NCBI GenBank assembly: GCA_001557505.1
Contig: LSAX01000009.1
Coordinates: forward strand, 1,488,001-1,552,000
Source: Reticulascus tulasneorum
Taxonomy: Eukaryota; Ascomycota; Sordariomycetes; Glomerellales; Reticulascaceae
DNA: 64,000 nucleotides
Reading direction: 5' to 3'
Shown here: one piece after another, positions 1 through 12,600 of the stretch
Position numbering within the stretch: the first letter of the stretch is position 1
Layout of the letters: every line of letters begins with the position of its first letter
Position numbers and translations under genes: made by a program
Notes under the pieces: model-generated
Databases searched by the model: none
Told to the model about the DNA's origin: nothing
The model's input: the letters and a program-made list of their open reading frames with translations, nothing else

Positions 1-326
1 CACTGGATGGCTGGGACCGAGACGTTTGATACCATAGACCCCTGTCCTCTCCGCCGACCCGCGCACTGAAGACAAAGGTACGACTTTCACGAACAATTAC
101 CAATACCGTTTTCATTGCGATTCTATTCCAACAATAGGACCGACTCTATTGACATGCCACAACACTTCATTCATCCTCGGCCGTGCTAATAGATGCACTT
201 GCAGAATTCCACCTATCCTTCGAAGCGGACCGCGACCCCCTTCTGCTGCGTGACACAGGATCAGCTCTGGTATGATGGCCTGACATGTCCAGATACGTTC
301 CTCTCTAACATCTACATGTAGAAAAG
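1..326 (+). promoter_or_regulatory. Upstream region of YTA7
   Basis: Gene-free sequence leading to the YTA7 start codon. I see no clear TATA box or other named site. It should hold the 5' leader and promoter, but that is inferred from position only. Confidence 0.4.
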
Positions 327-3300
327 ATGGCGTCCAAGCGCAAGCGCATCATTGAGGACTTTGATCCCAACAAGTCCGACTCCGACGACGAGAACTTCGA
401 GCCTGGCGAAGATAGACCCAAACGAGACAAGAAGAGAGCCCGTCCATCCAAGGGCTCCAAAAGTTCGGGCAGCCGAAAGAGGATAAATCGATACGGAGGT
501 TCGGATATCGAAGATGACGAGGGTATTTCTGACAGTCAGGAGGATAACTCCTTTGGCGAGGAACCAGAAGAAGATGACGAAGACGAAGATGTGACAGTCA
601 ACGCAGCTGGTCGACGTGCTAGGCAAGCTGCAGTTAAGCATCGCAGTTATAAAGAAAGCAGCGATGACGAGGAAGACGTCAATGATTCAGATGACCAATT
701 GTCTGAAGCGCCGTCGAAGCCCAAGAAAACCCCGACAAAGATTATCAAACTGAAAGTGCCACCAAGGAAGGCAAATCCGCCACCGGTCGCGCCGACCCGC
801 AGATCAACGCGAGCCCATACGGAGGAGTTCGACGAGGATCTGGTCGAGCTGACCACTTCTGGTAAACATGTCCAAACTGCGCGATCATCCAGAAGTAAGA
901 GTCCAGAAACGTTTCTTCGTGCCTCGAGGACATCTCGTGCAATGAAGGGCCTCAAGAAAGCACCCGAACCCATTGAGGAGGCAACTCAGGAGAGCAGTGG
1001 TCGTGGCCTGCCGGATGTCGATAACATCGATGAACTTGCGCAAGATTCTGAGCTGGCCGACAAAGAAGATGATGGGGTCAAAGATACGGCCATGGAAGAC
1101 GCCGTCAAAGAGCCCTCTCCAGAGGCAGTGGCGAAAGAAGATGTCGCTGTGGAAGACGATGATGAAGAGGATGAGGGTCCAATCACTCGGCGAACCAGGG
1201 CGGCCAGAGCGAGTGTATCTGCTGCCGCTGCCGAGGAACCTGAGGTTGAAGGTGGAGAAGACAACGGCAAAACCGGCCGACTAACGCGGAGGTCTCTACG
1301 AAAATCCAAATCGCTCCAAGAACCTAGCAGTGACTTTGAGCCTGGCGATGAATCCGGACCAGAGGGAGGTGCGATGTCCGACTCGTCTGCTAAAAACGAC
1401 GGGAACGGCAATGGCGACGATGAAGATTTTGATAGTCCCGCCCCGCGTGGTCGTCGTACCAAACCGAAAGGGAGATCCACCAAAAGTTCCCGCCGCGGGC
1501 AGGAATCAGCTGAGGAAGCTGAGCTCGACCAGGACGAACTCGCCGAGGAACTTCACGAGCTGAGGCAGGATTCCCGCTCTCGTCGACCCCGCCGACCATC
1601 CCCAGCTATCATATATCAGGAAACGGCGTCTAAGAGACGCCGAGCCGCGGCCAAACCACTGAATTATTTTATGCCACCTCTCTCCGCAGTTAACATTGAG
1701 GAAGAGGAGGCCGAGGACCCAGCGCCAACACCTGCTCGTCGTCGTGGCGGTCGGGCAGGGGCCACCCAAGCCTGGGACAGAGCTCTCAATACTACTTTCG
1801 GTCCCTTTGGTGGCGGTGGTGGCAATTCGCTTCTCATTGGGCCGTGGGGTACCGGCGCAGCTGGTGGTGTTGACTCGGATAGCAGTGATGACGAGATGGT
1901 GAAACGGTCTGGCCCTGCTGGTGGTAATGTCGGCATGACGCCCACGTCAGCCGTTGCTCCAGCGGGATTGCTACCTGGGATCGGCCAGCCGCTCGAGGCA
2001 TTCGCTGGTGTTGGCGCCACGCCGAATGTGGGGAAGATCAAGAACCAGAAAGCACTGGCAGATGCAGATCCCTTGGGTGTTGATTTGAACGTGGACTTCA
2101 GTAAAGTCGGCGGTCTGCAGGGTCATATCGACCAGCTCAAGGAGATGGTCCAGCTACCTTTGTTATATCCTGAGCTCTTCCTCAAGTTTCACGTCACGCC
2201 GCCACGTGGAGTTTTGTTCCACGGTCCTCCCGGAACAGGTAAGACTCTCCTTGCGCGAGCTCTTGCCAACTCGGTTGGTTTTGGCGGTCGCAAGATCTCA
2301 TTCTACATGAGAAAGGGAGCAGATGCCCTCAGCAAATGGGTTGGCGAAGCAGAGAAGCAACTTCGGCTCCTCTTCGAAGAGGCGAGAAGGACGCAGCCCA
2401 GCATCATCTTCTTCGACGAAATCGACGGTCTGGCACCGGTGCGATCCAGCAAGCAAGAGCAGATTCACGCATCTATTGTTTCGACACTGCTGGCGTTGAT
2501 GGATGGCATGGACGGCCGAGGGCAGGTCATTGTCATTGGTGCTACCAATCGTCCAGACAATATTGACCCTGCTCTTCGACGACCAGGCCGCTTTGATCGA
2601 GAGTTTTATTTCCCCCTTCCTGATGTCGAGGGCCGACGCTCAATCATAGACATCCACACACAAGATTGGGGCTTGTCAGATAAGTTCAAAAAGTCGTTGG
2701 CAGAAAACACGAAGGGTTACGGCGGTGCTGATCTTCGAGCGCTTGCCACTGAGGCTGCTTTGAATTCCATCCAGAGGACTTATCCACAAATCTACGCGTC
2801 CAAGGAGAAACTCATTGTGGATCCTGAGAAGATCACTATTCACGCAACCGACTTCATGATGTCCATCAAGAAGATGATACCCTCATCTGAAAGATCCGCG
2901 GGCACTGGCGCCGCGCCGTTGCCTAAAGCCGTCGAACCTCTACTGCGTGATCAGTTTGGCTCCATCAAGAAGGCTCTAGATGAGCTGCTGCCTCGCAAGA
3001 AGAAGATGACCGCCTTGGAGGAAGCGATGTATGAGCAATTTGAGGACCAGGACCACGGATTCGGGCGAGAGGCCTTGCACCAGGAGTTCGAGCGATCCCG
3101 CATATTCCGCCCGAGATTCCTTATCCATGGGCTGAGCGGAATGGGACAGAGCTACCTGTCTTCCGCTCTCCTGCATTACCTGGAAGGAGTTCAAGTCCAG
3201 AACTTCGGCCTACCCAGTCTGCTCGCTGATGGACGGGTAAGCTACTGCAGTTGATTCGATTGTGAACTAAGCTGACATTGTCATAGGCTATGGAGCAAGT

Positions 3301-5330
3301 GATTGTTGGCCTCTTCACTGAAGTTAAGCGGCACAAGCCCAGTGTCATTTACATTCCCAACATTGATGCCTGGTATGCTACGATGAATGGCAGTCTCGCC
3401 CTTGTTACTTTCCAGGCGATGCTCAAGTCAATACCCCCAACCGACCCGATCTTGGTACTTGCCACCGCAGAATGTGAGCGTGACGAGCTTCCTGCCGAGC
3501 TTTTGAAGAGTTTCTTCGGATACTCAAGGAAAAACAGGATGGAGATTGCTCGACCAAAGCAGGTTAGTACTAACTGTCGCCCCTTCCCCTAACTTTTCCC
3601 AAACTCACCGGATGCAGGCAAATCGGCGAGAATATTTCTCCTCGGTTATTGAGCACATTCGAAAGAGTCCTTCCGACTTTCCGGATCCTTCAAACCGGAA
3701 GAAGAGGATTCTGGATGTACTACCACTTGCTCCCCCTCCGCCGCCTAAGGTTCCTTCCAAAGAAGAGATCAAAGCAATGCAAAAACGGGACCACCAGCTT
3801 CTCAACATTCTGAAGGTTCAGCTGCAACCAATCATGGATCAAATCAATAGGAAATACAAGAAGTTCCGACAGCCAGTCATCCCCGAGAACCAGCTGGGGT
3901 ATCTGTTCCTGGAGTCAGATCCCAATTACGTCCGCCCGGATGTAGTTGAGGGCCAGCACCGCCCGTTCGAAATCGTCAAGGATAAACACGGCACTGATGT
4001 CCTCAGGGAGACGGCCACAGGCAAAACATTCTACAACCTTGAGACAACTACGATTGAAGAGCGATTATCCAATGGCTTTTACGCCCGACCCGAAGACTTC
4101 TTGTACGATATCAGGACACTCGCAAAAGATGCTAAAAATATTGGTGATAAGGAGCGAACGTTGAAGGCGAATGAGCTTGTCAGTAATGTTGAAGTCGATG
4201 TTGCGACAATCGTGGGTAACACAGGCACTATCAATTGGGAAGAGCTTCGCCAAAGGCAGCTCCAGCGCGCTAAGGTTGCAGCCGAGAAGGAACGAAAGCG
4301 AAGAGCGCTGCAGTCTATTGTCAACGAGGTTCAGTCTGATGCTGTCGGTGGTATTGACAGCGACCCTGAAGGTCCCGTGACCGCAGGCGAGCAGATACCG
4401 GGACACACTTCCTCCCACTTCCGCGCCATTAGTCCTCTTTCGAATGGGCATGGTATCAGCTCTGGCTCCCATCCACTAAGCAATGGCACCTCTCACCGTT
4501 CGCGAGAAAGTGATGTGCAAATGGGCGGAGTCGAAGATGAAACGCAACCTAATTCTCAGAACGCTCCAATGCAGCCACCGTCCCAATGGCCGAAGACAGA
4601 ACTGAGATCCCTGGACTTGTCGGCAAGGGCAACCGCTGGCACCACGCAGCTGTCTCAGAAATCGGTCATCACGACAGTACCAGCTGGGGTATCGCCTTCC
4701 GCTCTCATCAATGACGCATCCACTACCAAAACGTCTGATCCGTCTGACCGCTCCTCCGGGAAATGGAGCACCCAGGCAACAAACGGATTCCACACCGAGC
4801 CATTCAGCCCGGCGGACAATTCGCAGGTCCCAGACACGCAAGTAATCGGGACAGCTGTGAGCCAAGCTACCTCTAGTGACGAGGCTTGGCCTGGCTCCCA
4901 GGCTCATGGCATAGCTCGCGGGATTATTCGACCCGGACTGGAATCTGGTAGTCCGCCGTCCTCGCAGGCCCTAGGCAGAGCCTCTGGAGTCGCGCGGTCC
5001 CATCACCCTAGCCTGGGTAATATTCTGAATGACTCTCCCATTGACGATTCTTCCCAATCAATACGGCATTCTGGATCGTCCTCACAGCAACAGCCCGTGG
5101 TCAGTGAGGGCAAGGTCGAGCAATTCCACGGAGAGTTGACGGAGCGCACGTCAGGCTGCACCATCGAACAGCTAGAACAGATCAACCGCGAACTCATGGA
5201 CGAGATATGGAGGAGTAGGAATGAGTGGAATCGAATGAAGGTCCTCGGCAGTTTGACCAAGGTGTTCAATGACACGATCAGTGACATTGAGGATATCCAA
5301 GGCTTGTTGCAGCAGAGCCAATCGTTGTGA
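327..5330 (+). CDS. YTA7: YTA7/ATAD2-type AAA ATPase with bromodomain-like region
   Basis: Chromatin-bound AAA ATPase that acts on histone H3-H4 and limits heterochromatin spread in yeast (family knowledge). Three exons, 327-3236, 3287-3562 and 3618-5330, give 1632 residues; introns have GTAAGC and GTTAGT donors and keep frame. Residues 1-500 are acidic/basic low-complexity sequence with nuclear-type KR clusters. The first AAA module has Walker A GPPGTGKT at about 633-640 and Walker B IIFFDEID with D697/E698. The second AAA module has a decayed P-loop, GLSGMGQS near 935-942, with Gln in place of Lys. A non-canonical bromodomain follows at about 1115-1260, then a Ser-rich tail and a C-terminal helical segment. 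This order matches the Yta7/ATAD2 family. It converges on CWC22. The start is the first ATG of the long frame. Confidence 0.93.
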
Positions 5331-5785
5331 GGCAGTGGCTTAGCGTTTTGTATCATAGTGCATTCGTACGTTTGAAATCTTTGGAAGGGCAGGGAAAGGG
5401 AGTCAGGTTTGCAAGACTCAAGTTTGCAAGATGTAGCGCAGCGGTCGAGGCCCCTCTAAGATGCGTCGCTGACGTTTTGACCTGGCGTCTTTGAACATAC
5501 TAGGCATTTTGTGCATCGTGTCTGCGGGATTACATGACAGGCAGTAGATATTATTGAAGCGATTTACAAAGATGGATAATATTTCGTGCACTCATTCCCT
5601 CTTGACTAGATTTCACGCTTTCCGTGTCTGCGCAGGCCGAAGTATGTGAGAGAGACATGGGCAAAATGGCAAAGTTGTTTACAATAAAGCCGAATTTTTG
5701 CTTAATTGATATATGGCTATCTGTACAGTTCCAGTCTTCCCTATTCCACCCCGCGCGCCAGTTCCCATTACCTCCAAAGACCTTT
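5331..5785. other. Convergent intergenic, YTA7 / CWC22 3' ends
   Basis: Holds the 3' untranslated regions of two converging genes. No further gene or repeat seen. Confidence 0.5.
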
Positions 5786-8332
5786 TCAACTTCCCCTCCG
5801 TCCCCGCTTCGTAGGGGGTGGACTCGGGGACCGGGACACCGAATCGCTGTATCTTCTCCTCTTGGCATTCACCGGGCTGGGAGACGGACGGCGTCCCCGC
5901 GCCCTGTCACCCGAGACATCTCTTGCGGCCGGAGCCTGTCGTCGCGGTGGCGGGCTTGGCGAGCGAGAGTATGAGTCGCGCCTGGCGTTGCGCGCCCTGG
6001 GCGGCGGCGAGGGGCTGTCCCTTGCGCGCCGGGCGACAGGAGATGGCGAGCGCGAGTCATACGATGAGGCTCGGCTGGGCGAGCGGCTGTCGTATCTCCG
6101 TTTTCTGGGCGCGGCACTCGCGGAGGAGCTGTTGCGTCTTACTGCGCGGCGTGGGGGCGATTTGCTCACTGATGAGCTGTTCCGTCTCACTGCCCGTCGG
6201 GGCGGCGACTCGTCTCGAAGGGGAGCGCGAGCTGCCGCCTGCCGCGGTGGGGGAGACCGAGAATCGCTGGAATAGCGTCGTGCCCTTCGCGGTGGACTGG
6301 CGGAGTAGGAGGCGTCCCTGGCAGCGCGGCGCGGAGGAGGCGAGGCTGGTCTGCTCGGAGACCGGGTAGGGCTTCTGCCTCGGCTGTAGGATCGCGCTCT
6401 ACCGGCGCGAGGAGCCGGTGATCGAGATACAGAGCGTCTGCGGTCGATTGTTCGTCGAGGAGGCGTGCGAGATCTTGATCGTGAAGAGTATGAAGACCCG
6501 GTATACGAAGAATAGCTCGACACCGAGTCCGAATCCGAGTCATCTGCAACAGGGGCAGGCAGTGCTGGCTTGGGCAGATTCTGCAGATACTCTCGCATGC
6601 CCTCGGTGAGAGCTCCCATACCGATGCTCGTGAAATAGTTGATTGAGAAACGGATGTTCTTCGCATTATCACGCGGGAAAACTCCTGTGAAGCTGGGCTG
6701 GAGAGTCTCGTCCTTCATCCGGGCCTGCAGCTTGGACATTCCCATCTCCTCGGCGACATCTTGGAAGAGAATCTTGATGAAGATTCTGCTGGACGACGTG
6801 GTCTCCTCCTCGTTGAGATGGATGACCGAGAGGACATGCCAGCCGATCGCATCGCTGGCGAGCATGTGGGCGAAGAATCGCGCAATGTTCCTCAAGCGGT
6901 TGGTTTCGTACCGATGTATGGTGGAGTAGTAGGTCTCGAACGATCTCTCGAAAAGGTCGGTCCAGAGCCGATTCAGCTTGGCGAAACGCTCGCCTATGAG
7001 GCCGTGGTATTTTGTGTATGTTTTCTCCTGCGAACAGATCTCGACAATCATGCTGGGGAGTTCCTGCTCGTTCCCAGCTGGCAGGTTGACGCGCATCAGC
7101 TTGTGCGTGGCTTCCTCGGGATCGATCGAACTCATGACTGTGAGGTAGATGGTACGTCGCAAATTCACCAAGTCAGTGTTGCTCTGGTCTTTGATCTCGA
7201 GCGCCTTTTGCTCTTCGTTTTCTTCCTCAGATGAGCTCTCATCATCGTCGTCGTCCTCCTCGTCATCACTGCCCTCACCCAGAATCTCACGCTTGAGCTT
7301 CTGGTACTTTTCTTCGTTCTCTTGCCAATTCGGGTCGAACTTGAAGACATTCAGCCCGTCCTCGACATCGATTTCGCCGTCCAGGTCGATCTTGTGCGTA
7401 ATCTGATCCTCCTCTTCGACAAGGTCCAGCTCCTCCTTGATCGGGGGGTTGTCCTTGAAGTTGTCTTTGCGCACCTGGAACAGCACTTCGATCATGTATT
7501 GCACACGCTTGTCGATATCTGCCTCGTGCAGGATGTTCCTGAACTGATCGAAGACCACCATGGCAATCGCAGGCTGCATCTCCTGCAAGTGTTGCCCAAC
7601 CTCCTTCATGAAGCCCACAGCGATCTCCACGCTATCGTCCGTAGGCTTGTGCAGCAGCAGGTACAACATCTGTCCTGCCAACATCTCGTGGATGACGTTC
7701 GTATTAACAAGATGCGCTATGAACGTCGTAGCCGAGAGGCAGACTGATTTGTCGGATCGCTTGAAGCCCTTCCTGAACTGCATGACGAGCCGCTTCGCCA
7801 ACAGCTGTCCAACCGCCGGGAACTTGGAGTTGATGATAGCTGTCATGGCCGCGAAGACTGGCGTGAACGGCAAGCTGGCAGCCTGAGCCTTCATGACGCT
7901 ACGGCAGTACAAGCCTCTCCCACGAATGAGGTTCTCGCCGACCAGTTCGGGGACGATATGTTTGATGTTCGAGGAATTAACCTTGTTGATCATGCCGTTC
8001 AGCGATTTCTTGAGCGCCTCCCACATCAAACGCTGGTATTCCTTGCTCGTCTTGTCCGTGATCTGCGCTTGAAGCGCTCGCAGGCGCGCAGGCGGGATAT
8101 AGGTTCCTCCCGATCTCATCGACAGCAGCTTCTCGTACTCGGCCTTCGCGCTGGCCTGCTTCTCCTCCTCCGTCCTGACGGGCGGCGCTGGTCGCTCCTG
8201 CGCGGCGGGCCGGTACTTGTCGCCGCCATCCCGTCGCTCGCGACCACGATCTCGTTTCGGCGACCGCGGTACTTCGTTCGGGGAGCGATCGCCCAGATGG
8301 CGCTTGGGGGAGTCAACCTCTGCAGAAGCCAT
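5786..8332 (-). CDS. CWC22: Pre-mRNA-splicing factor CWC22
   Basis: Spliceosome component; in other species it binds eIF4A3 (exon junction complex) and supports the Prp2 step. A single exon of 848 residues starts MASAEVDSPKRH. An MIF4G domain covers roughly residues 75-320, with LLAKRLVMQFRKGF inside it. An acidic linker rich in D/E/S follows, then an MA3 domain at about 385-500 that begins LRRTIYLTVMSS. From about 610 the tail is an RS-rich region of SR, SP and RR dipeptides, as in animal and filamentous-fungal orthologues but unlike the short yeast protein. The tail DNA is GC-rich with internal direct repeats. It is divergent from DPM2, with 386 bp between start codons. Confidence 0.93.
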   Translation of the reverse strand: MASAEVDSPKRHLGDRSPNEVPRSPKRDRGRERRDGGDKYRPAAQERPAPPVRTEEEKQASAKAEYEKLLSMRSGGTYIPPARLRALQAQITDKTSKEYQRLMWEALKKSLNGMINKVNSSNIKHIVPELVGENLIRGRGLYCRSVMKAQAASLPFTPVFAAMTAIINSKFPAVGQLLAKRLVMQFRKGFKRSDKSVCLSATTFIAHLVNTNVIHEMLAGQMLYLLLHKPTDDSVEIAVGFMKEVGQHLQEMQPAIAMVVFDQFRNILHEADIDKRVQYMIEVLFQVRKDNFKDNPPIKEELDLVEEEDQITHKIDLDGEIDVEDGLNVFKFDPNWQENEEKYQKLKREILGEGSDDEEDDDDDESSSEEENEEQKALEIKDQSNTDLVNLRRTIYLTVMSSIDPEEATHKLMRVNLPAGNEQELPSMIVEICSQEKTYTKYHGLIGERFAKLNRLWTDLFERSFETYYSTIHRYETNRLRNIARFFAHMLASDAIGWHVLSVIHLNEEETTSSSRIFIKILFQDVAEEMGMSKLQARMKDETLQPSFTGVFPRDNAKNIRFSINYFTSIGMGALTEGMREYLQNLPKPALPAPVADDSDSDSVSSYSSYTGSSYSSRSRSRTPPRRTIDRRRSVSRSPAPRAGRARSYSRGRSPTRSPSRPASPPPRRAARDASYSASPPRRARRYSSDSRSPPPRQAAARAPLRDESPPRRAVRRNSSSVSKSPPRRAVRRNSSSASAAPRKRRYDSRSPSRASSYDSRSPSPVARRARDSPSPPPRARNARRDSYSRSPSPPPRRQAPAARDVSGDRARGRRPSPSPVNAKRRRYSDSVSRSPSPPPTKRGRRGS
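6126..6208 (-). repeat. 48-nt direct repeat in the CWC22 RS tail
   Basis: Two similar 35-nt segments at 6126-6160 and 6174-6208, period 48 nt (16 codons). Each encodes SPPRRAVRRNSSS. In-frame duplication in a low-complexity RS domain. Confidence 0.75.
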
Positions 8333-8718
8333 GTTTGTTTGGACGTGGGCTGTTTGATGTGAAGACCGAGGCTGAACTCACTTCTGCCTCGCGCGAGAAA
8401 AAAATAATGGAGTTTGGAGGTGTGGCTGGTGACGGGATGTGCGCACAGACCACGTATCTCCGTACTCTCTTGTGCACCCTTAGTAAGTGAAGTCACCTTA
8501 AGCTAAGCCACTCTAGCCGCTGGAAGCAGTGGAACAGGGGGGCCAACACCGCTGCCACGCGCTCCAGGTCCCCTGAATAATTATCGCGTAGAGAATTTGA
8601 ACAGGCCACCTTCAACCTCGAAACCTCGAAGCGCAAGACCATTGAACTCCTCAGTCCGGTTTCCTGTGTCTTCCCATTCCCACCCTTTCTCTACGCTCCT
8701 TAGTCACTCTTAAATACA
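8333..8718. promoter_or_regulatory. Shared divergent promoter, CWC22 / DPM2
   Basis: 386 bp between the two start codons must serve both genes. No TATA box recognised. Inferred from gene layout. Confidence 0.5.
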
Positions 8719-9127
8719 ATGGTACAGATCAACTCTCCCTCAGCATTGTCAAACCGAGAAGAAGAACCCATCCGCTAACCTCTCTTGGGCCACAGCTTGA
8801 CAAAATCGTCGGCTTCGCCATGCTCGTGGCTGCATCAGTGATATTTCTCTACTACACCACCTGGACGCTGCTCATGGTACGAAAGATCCTGGTTGCATCG
8901 ACCCTTACGTTACGCGCTTTACTGATTTGTGTCTTCTGTAGCCCTTTGTCGATGACATCCACCCGCTCCAGAACTTCTTCCCTCCTCGAGTCTGGGCTAT
9001 CCGCATACCGGTCATCCTCATCCTCCTCGGCTCCGCTGTCGTGGGATCGTTCTTGAGCATGGTTATGATTAGAAGCAACAGGAAGAAGGCAGCGAAGGCG
9101 AAGGCGGCTGCGAAGAAGAAGGCATAG
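8719..9127 (+). CDS. DPM2: Dolichol-phosphate mannose synthase regulatory subunit DPM2
   Basis: Small ER membrane subunit that stabilises DPM synthase, which makes dolichol-phosphate-mannose for N-glycans and GPI anchors. Exons 8719-8721, 8796-8876 and 8942-9127 give 89 residues, against 84 in human. The first exon is exactly the ATG, followed by a GTACAG donor. Exon 2 begins LDKIVGFAMLVAAS, which aligns with the start of known DPM2. Two membrane segments are visible: about 5-27, ending YYTTWTLLMPF, and about 50-72. The tail is KKAAKAKAAAKKKA, a lysine-rich ER-type end. An ATG at 8820 would give a shorter product that loses half of the first membrane segment, so I prefer the spliced start. 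Confidence 0.87.
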
Positions 9128-9694
9128 AGGGGGGTTACGAAGCTGGAGATTGACCCGGCCGGTTCCTTCTGTTTGCGCGGAATAGTGTTGTTAAGTCTAC
9201 GAAACCTTGCGTGGCCTATCCGACACTATTGCCGAGAATGTGAATAGCATGTAGAAGGCAGTCTATGACAATTCTGCGAAAACAATAATAGTCCTTGATC
9301 GCTTGATCAGGTCAAGCCAAGGGGGGCTTCGATTCACGAACATATGGGAAATACGTGGGTTATCTAATCTGGTCAATATTCAAGTGGGCTCTAACAGCCC
9401 AACTTCACTTCGCTGCATCGCATTGATACCATGTTTGCAAAGTGACCAAGCCATAATATGAACCAGACAATATCCCATGCGGAGCGAGGAGTTACCAGCC
9501 AAAGATTCAGCCCAGACGAGAAGTCAGTCAGTCCATGCCCGCAACGCATCCCCTTAATGATCCAGCGAAATGCATCACCAAGCCCAAACCCCAAACCCTC
9601 CTTGCCCTCTGACGAATCACTGCAGCGATCAATGTCCAGGCTCGCCCTAGCACCGAACGCCGCGGTTGCCCTCTCCCGGCGAGGCTAGATGTGC
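9128..9694. other. Convergent intergenic, DPM2 / BCAS3-like 3' ends
   Basis: Presumed 3' untranslated regions. No gene, repeat or RNA recognised. Confidence 0.5.
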
Positions 9695-12600
9695 TCACAC
9701 TCTCTGATCCGCGAAGTCGAGAACCTCGCAATCGTCTTCGAAGAATCCATCCTCATCTTCTGGGTGACGTGCCCCACGCCGCCTTCTTGTGGTCACCACA
9801 ATTTGCTCACGGTCCTCCCCAACATGCATCACCCTCTCCATGGATGAAGCTGGAAGCGCGCGGTGGTCATCTGTGGTGTTGAAATCCTCTTCTGACACAT
9901 GTGAGAGCCCCAAGTCGAGCTTGATCGCAATGATCTTTTGCCCGAAAGCCCAAGCTTTTGGCGTTGTGCTCTCGGTCGCAGTCGCCGCAAATTGCTGGAG
10001 GTGCTGTTGTTTGTTCTTCTTCTTCGTTGGTGCCCGATCCTCCAAAGTCGTGCCCGCAAGAAATACCGACATTGATGGCAGGAGTTGGGCTGATGGCGCC
10101 GAACCATATTCATAGAGAGAAACACGTCTATCGGTGTGGAACGGTTGATATGGTGCACTGGATTCTATCTCAGCCTGTGGTATCGAAGCTTCTGCGCTGA
10201 GGTCAAGCTGCAATAGCCGTGGGCGAGGATCTAGCGTCATCGTGTTCCCAACATCCATCTCTCGGTCCGAGAGGTCTAGATATTCATCAGAGTCTATGAA
10301 TTGCTTGACAGTTGGTGCGAGGCTATCATCAGGCAGACCAGGGACTTTGAAGTCCTTGTATCTGCTGCCTCTCGGCGTTCGCTGCTTGTCGACTCGGGTG
10401 GACGATCGACGAGTCTTCGAGGGGAATGTGCGGACTAAACCGTCCCCGATGACAAACAAAGTATGATATCTTCGTCCGGTAATCCACGTAACACACGAAG
10501 AAGACGGTAGCATGTTGCTCGGCGGCAGAGACACGCGATTCTCGCCCGTATGTCGAAGCTGGTTGATCGCCGTACCGGTCTTGCCGAGAGAGTTGCTGAT
10601 ACTAGCAGCAATCACTCGCCCACCGTGACTTGCAGAGTCGACAATATTGGAGCCGGTCAGGCCCGGGACATTCGCACTGCTCCTACGCGGGCGATTGATC
10701 AGGGGCCGGGCAGCTCCAATTGCGGCACCAAGAGCACTGGAAGCAATAGAGACAGCAGAGCTGGACGTTTCAGACGCAGCTGCCCCGCTCTCTTGCGTTT
10801 CCTTCCGACGACGCGGTGGTGGCCATGAAAAGGCACTGGATGGCATATCAAGTAGATGCACCGTGCCCCTCTCAGTCACCATCGCGATCCGCTCGCCGTT
10901 GGGTCTTGACCAGGCCACGTCAACAATCCGAGCGACTGTCATTCTCGAAAATTGTGCAACCTGGCGGACCCTTGGGCCTGCAGCATTGGTAGTAGCAGAC
11001 ACCTGAAGAGGCGACGATTTCGTGTACTGAACACACATCAAATCCCATACGGTTTGTACATCACCCTTGCTACTTGCAGTGAATAGCGAGAGACCGGAAG
11101 GCGAGAAAGACAAGAAACTACATCCCAGTGGCGCTGGGAATGTAGTAAGAGGGTGCAGAGTCGCCGAGAGCCCCATCGTATCCATGTCAACCATTGATAC
11201 GAGGCCGGGATCTTTCGTAACCGCCTGTCCAGGGGTACCATGGGTCGGAGGGAATTGAGATGCATCATGGCGAGGTGGGTAGGAGCCTCCCCATTGTTGA
11301 GCTCCAAGTGGTGGAGACCGTGGCTGTTGTTGCTGCGGTTGGTTGGACTGCTTATTCCAGTACGAGTTCCAAGCCTGCCAACCTTGTTGGCCAACCCACT
11401 TTGCGCCCTGTATCAGCTCCTGTGTCGTTTCCCGCATGATTTTATTCATCACGCCCTCGGAGATGGGTAGATCAACCAATGACGTGATGATAGGGAGCTG
11501 AGGTGGTGTCACCGAAGAGATGCCTGGTGCTTTGCCTAGCATCGGCACCGGGACATGCGCTCGAAGCGCAATCTGTGATGAAGGCGCCGGAGGACAGTAG
11601 GCGAGCCATCTACCATTGACCGCCAAGATTGCGCTCTGCGGATTGGGCCGTGGAGAAGTTGACGGGTTGCGGCGGTCAGTCTCTTCTGTAACGTCGCCTC
11701 TAGGACGCTGTTGAAGACTGGTCCAGAGTTTCCCGACGCAGCCAAACTGAATGGCATTGTCCTGAATGGGACGATAGATCCAGCACTCTCCAGACACTCC
11801 CGAGGAAATGACAATGCTGCCCGCATCGGCTTTGATATTGAACGCGCCACTCGGCGCAGGAGGCTTGAACACCGGACTGGTGATGGAGGTCGTAAGTGGT
11901 ATGTGTGGGGATTGCAGCAGCACATCCACAAGCTTATTCGTTTTCAGAGAGTATAGCTCGACTGTCGTCTGGTAAAACTCGATATTGGGAGTGAACTTCC
12001 CGTTGATACCGTCCCTATGGCCCCCATCCGTTCGCGGACTCCCAGGGATGTCCGGGCTTGCATTGCGAAGAGCATCATGGGTCGCCTGAATCGCAATATC
12101 GGGAGAGCTCTGTGGCAGAACGGGGCCATGGACAACGACGGCGATGAGAGGATAGAGTGCCGCGCTTTCGCCTGATGCTGTCCAAGGCAAGATCTTTGCA
12201 TTATAGACACCGCCGCGCAGTCCTTTCAGACCAGCGACTCGATCTAAGCCTCTCTTGCTGAGAGAGTAGATCTCCAGGCCGCCTTCATACCCAGTGAGGA
12301 CGACCTTATCAGATCCAGGAAGCGGCTCTGCCTGGTAGCTGGGCGAGTTGTCGAAGCCAAAGTAATAACCCCTCTCGCCGGCCTTCATACCGGATTGTGG
12401 AGTAATGTCAAAGTCGAGGTCGGGGGCACTGTAGAAGTGGGCTTGAGGTTGATGCGGCAATGGAGGGTGAGAGCCGACTCGAGCATGCGAAAACTGAGAG
12501 TGCATGGAGCTGCGACGGTATGCAGCCGTGGTTGGCTGAGGGTGAGCTTCGGGTGGGTAGTGGGCCTCCATCTGGAAGCTCAGAGGTCGCCTGATGCTGT

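Noticed and set aside
3121..3180. Second AAA module of YTA7 as a damaged gene copy
   Set aside because: A degenerate second P-loop is normal for the Yta7/ATAD2 family.
5706..6275. Long plus-strand frames over the CWC22 tail
   Set aside because: Arise from the GC-rich Arg/Ser codons of the RS domain on the other strand.
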